NCBI GenBank assembly: GCA_937923405.1
Contig: CALDUY010000001.1
Location: 124,001-188,000, forward strand
Length of the DNA: 64,000 nucleotides
Direction of reading: 5' to 3'
DNA from: an uncultured Gemmataceae bacterium
GTDB taxonomy: Bacteria; Planctomycetota; Planctomycetia; Gemmatales; Gemmataceae
Below, piece by piece: positions 17,482-26,294 of the stretch. The notes under the pieces are model-generated. The model ran no database searches. It worked only from the letters and a program-made list of their open reading frames with translations, and was not told the DNA's origin. Within the stretch, counting starts at the first letter, position 1. Each line of letters starts with the position of its first letter. The position numbers and the translations under genes are program-made.

Positions 17482-18070
17482 GGCTACCTCGCGTCTGGAA
17501 GCGATCGTTGGGACCACGCGCCGGCATCACCGTCGGATAGCGCGGTGCGTGCGGATGGTGGCAATCGACGCAGTTGTTTCGCTCTCGTCCGCCGCGTGAG
17601 AGATCCCAGTAGCCGGTCATACCGCCGTGCGCGCCGTGCAGGTAGTCGCGATACTGCGGACCGTGGCACTGGGCACACAGTTGCATCACCTCGGAGTAGG
17701 GCAGTCTCTTGCCGTCGGCCAATCGCAACGAGGCGTAACCTTCGTCGGGATTGTGACACGAGATGCAGGTCAAGTGGCCGTGCTGTCCCCTGAGCGACTG
17801 ATGAAACTTCGTCAACAGCGTCCCCAGCCGGGCTTCGGGATTGCTGGGGTTCGTCGTGTGGCAGGTGGCACAACCGATGGAAATAGGATTGCCCTTTTCG
17901 TCGACGGAACCGGTGAGAATCTTCGGGGCTTCCAGCGGTTTGCGAATGACCACGGGAAAGCGCGGCGGTCCTACGGGATCGGGCAACTCGATCGGCGCGG
18001 GGGCCGACCGCGAACACCCCGCACTCATCACGACAACCAGCGAAAGCATCAAGGCATCCCGCCCCAACAT
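17474..18070 (-). CDS. Tetraheme cytochrome c lipoprotein
   Basis: A 198-residue protein with a lipobox ending VVMSAGC (Cys19), so it should be anchored to a membrane on the periplasmic side. Four heme-binding motifs are present: CATCH (67-71), CISCH (102-106), CAQCH (132-136) and CVDCH (167-171), with further His residues suitable as distal ligands (for example KFHQS and HGAHGG). It is the first gene of the minus-strand operon with the Fe-S and NrfD subunits. The likely role is electron relay between that module and NapB; this is inference from gene order. Confidence 0.85.
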   Translation of the reverse strand: MLGRDALMLSLVVVMSAGCSRSAPAPIELPDPVGPPRFPVVIRKPLEAPKILTGSVDEKGNPISIGCATCHTTNPSNPEARLGTLLTKFHQSLRGQHGHLTCISCHNPDEGYASLRLADGKRLPYSEVMQLCAQCHGPQYRDYLHGAHGGMTGYWDLSRGGRERNNCVDCHHPHAPRYPTVMPARGPNDRFQTRGSHE

Positions 18071-18249
18071 GATCGATTCCTCGCGCTGTTTCAGGGACGC
18101 TTGCCCTCGCTCACGTTCGCCTGACGACTACCTTAGTCAGTGAGAATCACGAAATCAAGTTCTTAATATCCTTTTTCTCGTTGCAGTCCTGTGTTCTGCT
18201 CGCTATCCTACCCTTGTTGGGCCGAGTGGCGAGGGAGGGAAGCAGTCAC

Positions 18250-18501
18250 ATGCACACCAGCGGCCTGGTCATCACCTTCTCAGACGATCCTGCTCTAGTC
18301 GAGCAAGCGACGGCTCAGCTGCAGGCCGCGGGACCGTTCACGCTCGGCGAGGCACGCGGGCCGTGTCGAGCAGCGGTGCTGGAAGCGGCGGACCCACACT
18401 CGGCGCAGGACTGGCATGACTGGGCCGCGGCTTTGCCCGGAGTGGTTAGCGTAGAAGTCGTCTTCGTTCATTGGGAAGAGGTGTCCCATGTCGACGCTTG
18501 A
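18250..18501 (+). CDS. napD: NapD-like Tat chaperone
   Basis: An 83-residue protein with the NapD ferredoxin-like fold pattern: HTSGLVITFSDDP at the start, and LPGVVSVEVVFVHWEE near the end (family form: hPGV...V.....). NapD binds the twin-arginine signal of NapA during cofactor loading. It overlaps napA by 14 bases, in line with that task. The ATG at 18250 follows GAGGGA. The frame extends back to a TTG at 18181, which I reject because it lacks a ribosome binding site. Confidence 0.82.
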   Translation: MHTSGLVITFSDDPALVEQATAQLQAAGPFTLGEARGPCRAAVLEAADPHSAQDWHDWAAALPGVVSVEVVFVHWEEVSHVDA

Positions 18502-20917
18502 ATGCACTCGTCGGCAATTTATTCGTTCGGCGGCGATGGCGGCGGCCACGTCGTTTCTCGGCTCCCGCGCCGTCGGCCAGGCTCCCAAGCCGCCCGGCGG
18601 CGTCGAACTGCCGGGGTTGCCCGGCGTTACCTGGGACAAGGCTCCGTGCCGCTTCTGCGGGACCGGCTGTCACGTTCAGGTTGGCGTCAAGAATGGCAGA
18701 GTGGTCGCGATCTCTGGCGATCGTCAGGCCGAGGTTAACCAGGGGTTACTCTGCGTCAAGGGCTACCACGTCGGCCACATTCTCTACGGCAAGGATCGCC
18801 TGACGACCCCGCTGCTGCGTAAGGACGGCCAACTCGTGCCGATCACCTGGGACGAGGCCATCGAGACCATCGCCAAGCGGATTCAGGCGGCCCCGAGTCG
18901 GTTCGCCTTCTATGGTTCGGGACAATGGACCGTGGCCGAGGGCTACGCCGCCAACAAGTTCATCAAAGGCGGCCTGTCGAACAACCACATCGACCCCAAC
19001 GCCCGACTGTGCATGGCCTCGGCGGTGACAGGATATATTTCCACCTACGGAGTAGACGAACCGTACAACTGCTATGATGATCTCGATCATTGCGACGTGC
19101 TGATTCTCTGGGGCAACAACTTCGCCGAGATGCACCCCGTCCTGTTCAGCCGCTTCATCGACCGCAAGCTCAAAGGCGACAAGATCACGCTCATCGATCT
19201 GACGACACGCTTCACTCGCACCAGCGAACGAGCCGATCATGTGCTGACCTTCTTGCCGCATTCCGACCTGGCCATCGCCAACTGCATCGCCCAGCAGGTG
19301 ATCGAGGCCAACGCCGTCGCCACGGAGTTCGTCGCCCAGCACTGCACTTTCCGCAAGCCGTGGAAGAAGCCCGAGGACCCGCAGACCTTGATGGGGGAGC
19401 CTTGCACCTTCGAGGAGTACAAGCAGCTCGTTGCTGAGTACACCCCAGAAAAAGTATCGAAAATCTCTGGATTGTCGGTCGAGCAGTTGCGGCTGCTCGG
19501 CAGGCTCTTCGCCGATCGCTCCAAGAAGATTATTAGTCTGTGGTGCATGGGGATGAACCAGCACACGCAGGGAACGGCGATCAACAATCTGGTGCATGCC
19601 ATCCATCTGCTGAGCGGGCACTGGGGCCGACCCGGCGATGGACCGCAATCGCTGACCGGCCAGCCGTCAGCCTGTGGGACGGTGCGCGAAGTCGGCACGC
19701 TGTCGCATGCTCTGCCAGGCGATCTGCGGGTGGACAAACCGGAGCAGGCGGCCAAGGCTGAGCAACTGTGGAATCTGCCTCCGGGACGCATCAATCCGAA
19801 GATCGGCTATCACACCGTGCTGATGTGGGAGAAGTTCTGTACGCCCAGCGAACAGAGCGGCGACATCGACACGTTGTGGGTGCAGGTGACCAATCCGGGA
19901 CAATCGTTGCCCAACGTCCACAAACTGTTCGACGCCAAAGCGAAGCTGCCGAACAAGTTTCTCATCGTCTCTGATGTCTACCCCACGGCGACGACCCGAC
20001 TGGCCGATCTGGTGTTGCCCTCGGCGATGTGGGTCGAGAAGAACGGCATCTACGGCAACTCGGAACGCCGCACTCAGCAATGGTTCAAGATGGTGAATCC
20101 GCCTGGTGAGGCGCGCGACGACTGCTGGCAGACGATCGCCGTGGCCCGCAAACTTTTCGAGTTGGGCTTCCCTGGCATGAAGGACAAGGACGGCAAGTTC
20201 CTCTTCCACCTGACCGACGAGACGGGCAAAGAGGTCGAAGTCTGGAAGTGGGAGAACTACTACGGCAAGATCAACGTCGATGAGAAACTCTACGAGGAAT
20301 ATCGAGCTTTTACGCACCTCAAGCACAAGGACGTCGCGCCCTACTCGGAATTAGTGAAGTCGCGCGGCCTGCGTTGGCCGGTGGTCAAGCAGGCCGATGG
20401 AACGTGGAAAGAGACCCGCTACCGCTTCCTCGAAGAGTACGATCCTTACGTCGCCAAGGGCAAAGGCGTGCAGTTTTATCACTCGCCGGCCAATGACGAT
20501 AAGGCGTTCATCTGGTTCCGCCCCTATGTTCCGCCCCCAGAGATTCCCGACAAAGACTATCCGTTTTGGCTGGATACTGGCCGCGTCCTGGAACATTGGC
20601 ACACGGCGACGATGACCGGACGCATCCCCCAACTGCGGCGTGCCATGCCCTCGGCCTACGTCGAGATCAGCCGTGAGGACGCCGCCGCGCTGGACATTAA
20701 GACCGGCGACAAGGTGCGGCTGGAAACTCGTCGGGGCCAGCTCGAACTCGTCGCCTGGATCGATGGTCGCGGACGCTGTCCTCAGGGACATGTCTTCGTG
20801 CCGTTTTTTGACGAACAGCGGCTCATCAACCGGCTGACGCTCGATGCTCATTGTCCTTTCAGCAAAGAACCGGACTACAAGAAGTGTGCGGTGCGCGTGG
20901 TTAAGGTGTCGGCCTGA
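18488..20917 (+). CDS. napA: Periplasmic nitrate reductase catalytic subunit
   Basis: NapA reduces nitrate to nitrite in the periplasm with a bis-MGD molybdenum cofactor and one [4Fe-4S] cluster. The 809-residue protein has a Tat leader (TRRQFIRSAAMAAA), cluster cysteines 54, 57, 61 and 89, and the molybdenum-ligating Cys175 in NARLCMASAV, which is the NapA form (formate dehydrogenases use selenocysteine or Cys in a different context). The C-terminal domain has LDTGRVLEHWHT and the final cofactor-binding segment. Partners are NapD and NapB on either side. No napF, napC, napG or napH accompanies them. Confidence 0.95.
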   Translation: MSTLECTRRQFIRSAAMAAATSFLGSRAVGQAPKPPGGVELPGLPGVTWDKAPCRFCGTGCHVQVGVKNGRVVAISGDRQAEVNQGLLCVKGYHVGHILYGKDRLTTPLLRKDGQLVPITWDEAIETIAKRIQAAPSRFAFYGSGQWTVAEGYAANKFIKGGLSNNHIDPNARLCMASAVTGYISTYGVDEPYNCYDDLDHCDVLILWGNNFAEMHPVLFSRFIDRKLKGDKITLIDLTTRFTRTSERADHVLTFLPHSDLAIANCIAQQVIEANAVATEFVAQHCTFRKPWKKPEDPQTLMGEPCTFEEYKQLVAEYTPEKVSKISGLSVEQLRLLGRLFADRSKKIISLWCMGMNQHTQGTAINNLVHAIHLLSGHWGRPGDGPQSLTGQPSACGTVREVGTLSHALPGDLRVDKPEQAAKAEQLWNLPPGRINPKIGYHTVLMWEKFCTPSEQSGDIDTLWVQVTNPGQSLPNVHKLFDAKAKLPNKFLIVSDVYPTATTRLADLVLPSAMWVEKNGIYGNSERRTQQWFKMVNPPGEARDDCWQTIAVARKLFELGFPGMKDKDGKFLFHLTDETGKEVEVWKWENYYGKINVDEKLYEEYRAFTHLKHKDVAPYSELVKSRGLRWPVVKQADGTWKETRYRFLEEYDPYVAKGKGVQFYHSPANDDKAFIWFRPYVPPPEIPDKDYPFWLDTGRVLEHWHTATMTGRIPQLRRAMPSAYVEISREDAAALDIKTGDKVRLETRRGQLELVAWIDGRGRCPQGHVFVPFFDEQRLINRLTLDAHCPFSKEPDYKKCAVRVVKVSA

Positions 20918-20932
20918 TTCCAGAGGTGAGCG

Positions 20933-21727
20933 ATGCAGCAGACGCCCCTACAAACCGAGTCGCCCCGCACCGGCGAGCATCTCTTCCCCGCCTGGTTACG
21001 GCGATTCATTCCGCTGTTGGCCGTCATCGGCATCAGCCTGGGCACGGTCGGCTTCCTCACGGGCATTCGCGAACCAGGCGAGACGCCGCTGCCGACGTTG
21101 CCACCGCGAATCGCCTACGACGCTGCTCCACCCGCCGTCAGTTATGCCGAGTTACCGCAAGCGAATCTTCGCCCCGAGCTACGCGCACCGCAGTCGCTGA
21201 CGCAGCTGGTCTACGAGCGACCGGGAATCTTTGATCCCGTGGTACGAACCGAGGAGATGAAACTAGCCGCCCTGGCCGATCGCGCGCGCAATCGTGCCTA
21301 CGATGGAGCCCCGCCGACGATTCCGCATCCGGTCGAGACCAACACCGCAATGGCCTGTCTGGCCTGTCATGGCGAAGGGCTGAAGATCGGGGAGCGGGTG
21401 GCGTCGAAGATCAGTCACGCCCATTTGTCCAATTGCACCCAATGCCACGTCGAGGCCTCACCAGGCGGACTACTGCTCCGCGATGTGACGACCCTCGAAA
21501 ACGATTTCGTCGGGCTGTATCGCGCTGGGCTGGGAGAGCGGGCCAATCCCGGTGCCCCGCCGACGATTCCGCACCACACCTGGATGCGCGAGGACTGTGC
21601 CAGCTGTCACGGACTGGTTACTCGCCCTGGAATCCGCACGACGCATCCCTGGCTGACCAACTGCATGCAGTGCCACGCGCTGTCGGCGAGACTGGATCAG
21701 ACGAACTTCCTGGAAGCACCCCGATGA
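20933..21727 (+). CDS. napB: NapB-like cytochrome c subunit with four heme motifs
   Basis: A 264-residue protein with an N-terminal membrane segment (residues 24-44). Ordinary NapB is a soluble diheme protein of about 150 residues with a PPxIPH element before the hemes. Here the element occurs twice, at GAPPTIPH (126-132) and GAPPTIPH (208-214). Each is followed by two hemes: CLACH (142-146) and CTQCH (168-172), then CASCH (222-226) and CMQCH (244-248). This looks like an internal duplication of the diheme unit. The region before residue 125 (SLTQLVYERPGIF) is extra or diverged. The gene lies 15 bases after napA and hands its stop to the next gene (ATGA). Confidence 0.85.
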   Translation: MQQTPLQTESPRTGEHLFPAWLRRFIPLLAVIGISLGTVGFLTGIREPGETPLPTLPPRIAYDAAPPAVSYAELPQANLRPELRAPQSLTQLVYERPGIFDPVVRTEEMKLAALADRARNRAYDGAPPTIPHPVETNTAMACLACHGEGLKIGERVASKISHAHLSNCTQCHVEASPGGLLLRDVTTLENDFVGLYRAGLGERANPGAPPTIPHHTWMREDCASCHGLVTRPGIRTTHPWLTNCMQCHALSARLDQTNFLEAPR

Positions 21728-22038
21728 GCCAGCCTCAGTTTTCCGACGGCCCGCCGGTGCCCCTCTTGACGGAAGGCACGATCGACACGGCCACCCTACG
21801 CCAACTCGGAGCAGACCTGGGTCGTGCCGCCGAGGTGCTGAACGTGCGCGAGAAGTCGGCGGCGACAGCCTACGCCGAGGCCGGCGAACTCGCTCTGGAG
21901 GACGCCCTCGAACGGCTGACGAACGGAGTCGCTCGCGCCGTGCAGATTCGTTATCGCTACGACGGGTTCGAGTGGACCGATACGATTCTGGCGGTGCCTG
22001 CTGGATTTCGCGTCATTCGCTGTCGGCACGAGACATGA
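21724..22038 (+). CDS. Small protein of the nap operon, unknown function
   Basis: A 104-residue, probably cytoplasmic protein; no signal peptide, cysteines or membrane segment. The ATG overlaps the napB stop. The middle is helical (LRQLGADLGRAAEVLNVREKS given in two pieces: LRQLGADLGRAAEVL and NVREKSAA), and the end is beta-rich (QIRYRYDGFEWTDTI, RVIRCRHET). I do not recognise the family. Translational coupling to napB suggests a role in maturation or regulation of the reductase. Confidence 0.65.
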   Translation: MSQPQFSDGPPVPLLTEGTIDTATLRQLGADLGRAAEVLNVREKSAATAYAEAGELALEDALERLTNGVARAVQIRYRYDGFEWTDTILAVPAGFRVIRCRHET

Positions 22039-22185
22039 GCAACAAGGGATGGCTCGATCATATCTCGATCCACCAATCTTATCGAATCTTCATCGTTTCT
22101 GCCCCAATTCCTCAGGTTAGCTTTCTAACAATAGTGGGGTGTGATTGTTTCAATCCCCGTTGTTGGAACTTGGAGTGCCGATCTG

Positions 22186-23391
22186 ATGAAAGGACTGAAA
22201 GCCCTTTCCCGGCAGCGTGCGTTCACGCTCATCGAATTGTTGGTCGTCATCGCGATCATTGCCGTCTTGATTGGATTGTTACTGCCCGCGGTGCAGAAAG
22301 TGCGCGAGGCAGCGGCACGGATGCAATGCCAGAATAATCTCAAGCAGATCACCCTGGCCTGTCACAATGTGGAGAGTTCCACGGGTAGCTTCCCGCCAGG
22401 CTTGCCGCGTATTCTTCAGGCGCAGCAGATCAACGCGCCGTTCGACTCGGGCGGCAACCCCAACCCAGTACCGGGGAGCGGCTCGCCGGCCGCGGGCGAA
22501 CCTGCTCTCTGGGCGGTCTGGGGCAATAGCACGGCGAACAACATGTTCGGAGCCCGCTGCTACGGTCCGAGCTGGCCCTTGCACGTTCTCGCTGAGATGG
22601 AACAATCGCCGTTGATTCAACGCATCGAGCCGGCCTTTCGCTCAGAAGGAGCTGGCGCGGACCAGGCGAATCCACCGGATAACTGGGACGGCCAGCCGTT
22701 CCGCCGCCCCGACATCGACTTCCAGTCCACTTTGGCCTACCGAGTGATGCGATGCCCCAGTTCCGGCCATAACCCCGACGTGCATTTCAACAACCTCAGC
22801 CTTGAGAACTTGATGAAGAGCAACTACGTCGGCTGCTGGAGCGGTGGCAACTTTGCCGATGGGGCCACGTTCGGCGGAACCGGTCCGCGTAGCGGCGTGT
22901 TCTCACTCGCTCTGATAAACAAATGGCCCTGGCAGGTCCGCATGGGCACCGGCAAAGGCTGCAAGATCACCAGCATCACCGATGGCACCTCGAACACCGT
23001 CATGTTCAGCGAGGTGCTGCCGTTCGATCAGGACACCGTGGGTACAGGTTCATCTAGTCCTGCGGGACGGAATCGCGACCTGCGTGGCGCGGTGTTGCTC
23101 CCCGCCGCTGGCGGCAACGTGTTTACGACCTTGACCCAGCCCAACAGCACCATGCCGGACAATCTGATTTCCTGCGATGCGAACATCCCAGCCAATCATC
23201 CGGATCGGCTGGCTTGCACACAGAACCAGGTGGACGGCAACACCTGGGCGGCGGCGCGGAGTCGACATTCCGGAGGCGTTAACGCTGCCTTCGCCGATGG
23301 CTCGGTTCGCTTCGTCACCAACTCGGTGGCACTACCGATCTGGCAAGCCTTGGGCACCAAAGCCGGCGGCGAAGTGGCCAGTCTGAACTAA
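22186..23391 (+). CDS. DUF1559 prepilin-like protein
   Basis: A 401-residue protein with a type IV prepilin N-terminus: Arg-Ala before [18 protein letters not shown] and then [17 protein letters not shown]. The C-terminus carries the DUF1559 H-x-G-G signature ([18 protein letters not shown]). These proteins are hugely expanded in planctomycetes and are probably pseudopilins or surface-appendage subunits processed by a prepilin peptidase. The start at 22186 is chosen because it gives a short leader peptide; GGAG lies 11 bases upstream. A GTG at 22141 in the same frame is less likely. It stands alone with 147 bases before it. Confidence 0.9.
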   Translation: MKGLKALSRQRAFTLIELLVVIAIIAVLIGLLLPAVQKVREAAARMQCQNNLKQITLACHNVESSTGSFPPGLPRILQAQQINAPFDSGGNPNPVPGSGSPAAGEPALWAVWGNSTANNMFGARCYGPSWPLHVLAEMEQSPLIQRIEPAFRSEGAGADQANPPDNWDGQPFRRPDIDFQSTLAYRVMRCPSSGHNPDVHFNNLSLENLMKSNYVGCWSGGNFADGATFGGTGPRSGVFSLALINKWPWQVRMGTGKGCKITSITDGTSNTVMFSEVLPFDQDTVGTGSSSPAGRNRDLRGAVLLPAAGGNVFTTLTQPNSTMPDNLISCDANIPANHPDRLACTQNQVDGNTWAAARSRHSGGVNAAFADGSVRFVTNSVALPIWQALGTKAGGEVASLN

Positions 23392-23475
23392 TCCCCCAAC
23401 CTTCCGACCGCGTGGGAGCCAGTTATCCTTCCACGCGGTTCGTGATTTTCACTGCTGAAACAGGAACTATTCGAC

Positions 23476-23847
23476 ATGTACCGACTGTTCGGTTCAATCC
23501 TACTTCTGGCGGTCGTTTCCGTGGGAGCCGGCTGCTCCGGCAAACCGACTCCGCCCAGCTATGGTTCGGAAGACGGCAGGGCCATTGCCATTCTCGTCGA
23601 GGACGTCAACGAGAAGAAGTCGAACACCTTGGAGCTAAAGCCGCTCTTCGAGGGAAATCCGCCTGCCATTCGGGAACTGAGCAAGTTCAGTTACGAAGTG
23701 ACCGGCTCGCCGACCGTCTCGGGTTCGACAGCCACCTCCCAGGTGAAGATTCTCCACGAGGGCACGGGAGACGAGATTGCCAAGGTGGAATGGAGTTTCA
23801 CGAAAGCGGGCGACAAATGGAAAGTGAAGTCCGCTCCGCTGAAATGA
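23476..23847 (+). CDS. Small lipoprotein
   Basis: A 123-residue lipoprotein with lipobox VVSVGAGC (Cys20). The mature part is a single compact domain of about 95 residues ending in beta strands (KVEWSFTKAGDKWKV), a pattern reminiscent of DUF4878/cystatin-like folds, although this is only a shape impression. It is the first of three genes joined by 4-base ATGA overlaps (with 23844-24833 and 24830-26032). Function unknown. Confidence 0.7.
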   Translation: MYRLFGSILLLAVVSVGAGCSGKPTPPSYGSEDGRAIAILVEDVNEKKSNTLELKPLFEGNPPAIRELSKFSYEVTGSPTVSGSTATSQVKILHEGTGDEIAKVEWSFTKAGDKWKVKSAPLK

Positions 23848-24833
23848 GCCGATCGATCGCCGCACGAGCTTGGATCGTCTCGCCGACTTTCGACCTCCTG
23901 TTACTCGCCAATTTGGCCTGGCCGCTCTTGCTGCTGCCAGGCTTCGCTACCTCATCCAGTACCGCCATCGACTTTTGGCAGATCTACTATCTCACGTTGC
24001 CGCATCGCTGGATCACCTTGATTCTCGTAGCGATGGATACGGACCGGCGAGCGGGGCGGCAGCGCGCCTTGCTGGGCGTGGCCGTGCTGGCTGCTCTGGT
24101 CGTGGTCGGCGTCTACTTCGGCACGGGAGCTTTTCTCTGTCTGGCCCTGGTCGATTACGTCTGGAACGCCTGGCACTTCGCCAGCCAGCATGCCGGGGTG
24201 CTCCGAATGTATTCGCGCAAGGTCGGCGACGGACTGCCCGGCCTGGAACGCTGGGGCCTGCGCGCCTTCGTCACCTATGGCGCGCTTCGCGCCGCCGGCT
24301 GGGCCACGGGCATGTTCGAGGCCGACAGCCCCTGGCTAACCACACTGCACGCGCTGGATTTCGCCATCCTGGGCGTGCCGATCGTTCTGCTGGGATCGGT
24401 GCTGACTTCGTACAGACCCGTACTGCTGGGTAAGCTGGCGTATCTTGCCAGCGTTTGCGTGCTGTACACCGGCTTCATTCTCTGTCTGCATTTTGACGTG
24501 GCACGCGGCATCGTCATTTTCGCCGCCGCCGGGTCGATGTTTCACGCCGTCGAGTATCTCGCCATCGTCACGCACTACGCTCGGCGGCGCGGGTCGGTCG
24601 GCAGCGACGGCCTGTTTCGCTCGCTGGCACGAAGCTGGCTGGGCTTCCTGATCGTCTACATCGTGCTTCTGGGATCGCTGGGCGTGTGGCTGTCGCGGCC
24701 CGACTCGAAGCTGTTTCTACTCTGGCAAGGGCTGAACCTGTGGGCGGCCTTTGTGCATTATGCCTTCGATGGCCTGATCTGGAAGTTGCGTCAGCCGCAA
24801 ACCGCCGCTGCTTTGGGAGTCGCCGGACCATGA
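23844..24833 (+). CDS. Multi-pass membrane protein with conserved-looking histidines
   Basis: A 329-residue protein with about eight to nine hydrophobic helices. Histidines sit in or beside the helices in clusters: YLTLPHRWITL, WNAWHFASQHAGVLR, SMFHAVEYLAIVTHYARR and FVHYAFDGLIW. Such spacing (HxxxxH, HxxxxxxxxxH) is seen in membrane di-iron or heme proteins, but no named family signature was found, so metal binding is speculation. The ATG overlaps the lipoprotein stop and the TGA overlaps the next start, so the three products are probably made together and may form a complex. Confidence 0.7.
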   Translation: MSRSIAARAWIVSPTFDLLLLANLAWPLLLLPGFATSSSTAIDFWQIYYLTLPHRWITLILVAMDTDRRAGRQRALLGVAVLAALVVVGVYFGTGAFLCLALVDYVWNAWHFASQHAGVLRMYSRKVGDGLPGLERWGLRAFVTYGALRAAGWATGMFEADSPWLTTLHALDFAILGVPIVLLGSVLTSYRPVLLGKLAYLASVCVLYTGFILCLHFDVARGIVIFAAAGSMFHAVEYLAIVTHYARRRGSVGSDGLFRSLARSWLGFLIVYIVLLGSLGVWLSRPDSKLFLLWQGLNLWAAFVHYAFDGLIWKLRQPQTAAALGVAGP

Positions 24834-26032
24834 CTCGTTCGGATTGGTATCGACTGCTAGTCTGCGTGGCGGCGGTGGCCTTTCCCTGGTGCGCATTGCA
24901 GGGGCTGACCGATTCTACGCGGGCCAATGCTGGCATGTCCTATCCGCCGTTTGCCCTGCCTCGGTTGCTGGCCGCTCATTTGGCACTGAGTCTGCCACTG
25001 GCGCTGCTGTTAGGATCGTGGCTGAAGAATAACGCCGCACTGCGCGACGCTGGCCGTGGTTGGTGGGTCGGCCTGGGGCTGGTCAGTCTGGGACTAGCGG
25101 CCTGGTTGGGACCGACACTACCAGTGGGCGGCCTTCTTTACATGACAATTTTACGATCTTTTTTATCGATTATTCTCGTCCTGCCTTGGTGCCTCCTAAT
25201 CAGTACGCCAGCTTCTCGTTCGCGCTCGTCCTGGGAAGGGCGTGCCTTATTCCTGGGAGCCTTGGGATTGGCCATGCTTCCCTGCGGCCTGTTGACCGAT
25301 GCCCTGCGAACCGCTCGTGTCGAACAGACGCGCGAGTTGCTCGAACGGGAACGGCTCGAACGTGCCCGGCAGAATGTGTGGATTCTACGCGAACTAGGGG
25401 GCGGCGTGACCATCGGGAAGGAAAAGCTCGACGAGCTGCTTGCTCGCCTGAACCACCAGCTCCAAGCGCTGGATCGCCAGGTGTCGCGTCCGTTGCCGAC
25501 GAACGCGCCTGAGGCGCTGCGGTTGGAGCGAGCCTTGCTACTGATTCCGCTGAATCGGCTGGACGAGTCGGCCAAACTGTTGCTGCTGCTGGCCGATGGC
25601 CGCAACCTGGCTACGTTGCTCTTGGCGACGGTGTATCAGGAGCAACAGCGCTGGGCCGACAGCGATGCCCGCTTCGAGTCGGTGCTGAACGCTCAGATCG
25701 GGGAAGCGGCCACGAAGTCGGAAGCGCGAGAAGCCTGCCGCATGGCTTTAGAAGGGTTGGTCTTCAATGCCCGAGAGGAACGTCGGCCCGCGGATGTCGA
25801 GCGCTGGTTGCGGCGGAGCTTGGAGTTGTTTCCCGAACGCGCCGCCGAGCTTCACTTTCAGTTCGGCCAGCACTTCGCTCATGCCGGCAACCCGCACCGC
25901 GCGATCGAGGAATTTCACCAGGCGGCGACGCTGAATCCTCAGCGGTTTCAGCGCCGTGCCCAGCACGAGATCGATCAGCTTCGCGCCAGCACGCCGGCTT
26001 GTTTGCTCCGCTTTTTCCAACGCGATGAGTGA
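24830..26032 (+). CDS. Membrane protein with C-terminal TPR-like domain
   Basis: A 400-residue protein. Residues 1-165 hold four to five hydrophobic helices. Then comes a charged coiled-coil-like helix (VEQTRELLERERLERARQ), and the rest is helical repeats of TPR type: LLADGRNLATLLLATVY, LPADVE-like pairs and AGNPHRAIEEFHQAATLNPQ near the end. It resembles membrane-anchored TPR scaffolds. It is the last gene of the overlapping trio; a strong hairpin at 26074-26095 follows. Confidence 0.72.
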   Translation: MTRSDWYRLLVCVAAVAFPWCALQGLTDSTRANAGMSYPPFALPRLLAAHLALSLPLALLLGSWLKNNAALRDAGRGWWVGLGLVSLGLAAWLGPTLPVGGLLYMTILRSFLSIILVLPWCLLISTPASRSRSSWEGRALFLGALGLAMLPCGLLTDALRTARVEQTRELLERERLERARQNVWILRELGGGVTIGKEKLDELLARLNHQLQALDRQVSRPLPTNAPEALRLERALLLIPLNRLDESAKLLLLLADGRNLATLLLATVYQEQQRWADSDARFESVLNAQIGEAATKSEAREACRMALEGLVFNAREERRPADVERWLRRSLELFPERAAELHFQFGQHFAHAGNPHRAIEEFHQAATLNPQRFQRRAQHEIDQLRASTPACLLRFFQRDE

Positions 26033-26073
26033 AGCGGAACGAGGTTTGGACGGTGTATCTCCCTCACCCTATC

Positions 26074-26095
26074 TCCCTCTCCCCCAAGGGAGAGG
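26074..26095. terminator. Strong hairpin between convergent genes
   Basis: CCCTCTCCC and GGGAGAGGG pair perfectly (9 bp) around CCAA. It lies between the TPR gene (plus) and the small basic gene (minus), so it can serve both. The sequence type (CCCTCTCCC..GGGAGAGGG) is a widespread intergenic repeat in many bacteria, so it may be a REP-like unit used as terminator. Confidence 0.5.
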
Positions 26096-26116
26096 GAAAA
26101 GTCAATCCGGGGTTAG

Positions 26117-26257
26117 CTACTTCTCGACGCGGCGTTTGCCGATCCAGCCTTTGCCCTTGGGCGGAATGCCGAGCTGCGGCACGTTGCCGGCTCGACGAGC
26201 AGCCTTGCGGCGAGCGATCCGTTTTTTCGATGCCGTCGTTCGCGGACGGGCTTTCAT
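26117..26257 (-). CDS. Small basic protein (46 aa)
   Basis: A 46-residue protein with about 18 Lys/Arg, beginning MKARPRTTASKKRIARRKAA and ending GWIGKRRVEK. AAGGAG lies 9 bases before the ATG at 26257, which is why I place the start there and not at the ATG at 26386. The composition is like small ribosome- or nucleic-acid-binding proteins. It is 37 bases downstream of trmB on the same strand and could be translated from the same message. Function unknown. Confidence 0.6.
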   Translation of the reverse strand: MKARPRTTASKKRIARRKAARRAGNVPQLGIPPKGKGWIGKRRVEK

Positions 26258-26294
26258 TGCTTGGGTCTCCTTGGCTACACAATTTGAGGAGAGG

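Noticed and set aside
16726-17793. A 355-codon plus-strand frame across the Fe-S protein and cytochrome genes
   Set aside because: It is the complement of two well-supported genes with eight cluster or heme motif groups; no ribosome binding site or known domain.
18125-18180. Possible FNR/Dnr box in the nap divergent region
   Set aside because: Only one half-site (TTGAT on the minus strand) is present; the second half does not match TTGATNNNNATCAA. The TTGCAG-N17-TATCCT pair at 18181-18209 is also too weak to list.
18488-20917. Formate dehydrogenase or assimilatory nitrate reductase instead of NapA
   Set aside because: The NARLCMASAV segment, Tat leader and flanking NapD/NapB genes fit periplasmic nitrate reductase.
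23844-24833. Carotenoid dioxygenase (Brp/Blh) or fatty-acid desaturase for the His-rich membrane protein
   Set aside because: The ordered His-box patterns of those families are not present; left as unknown.
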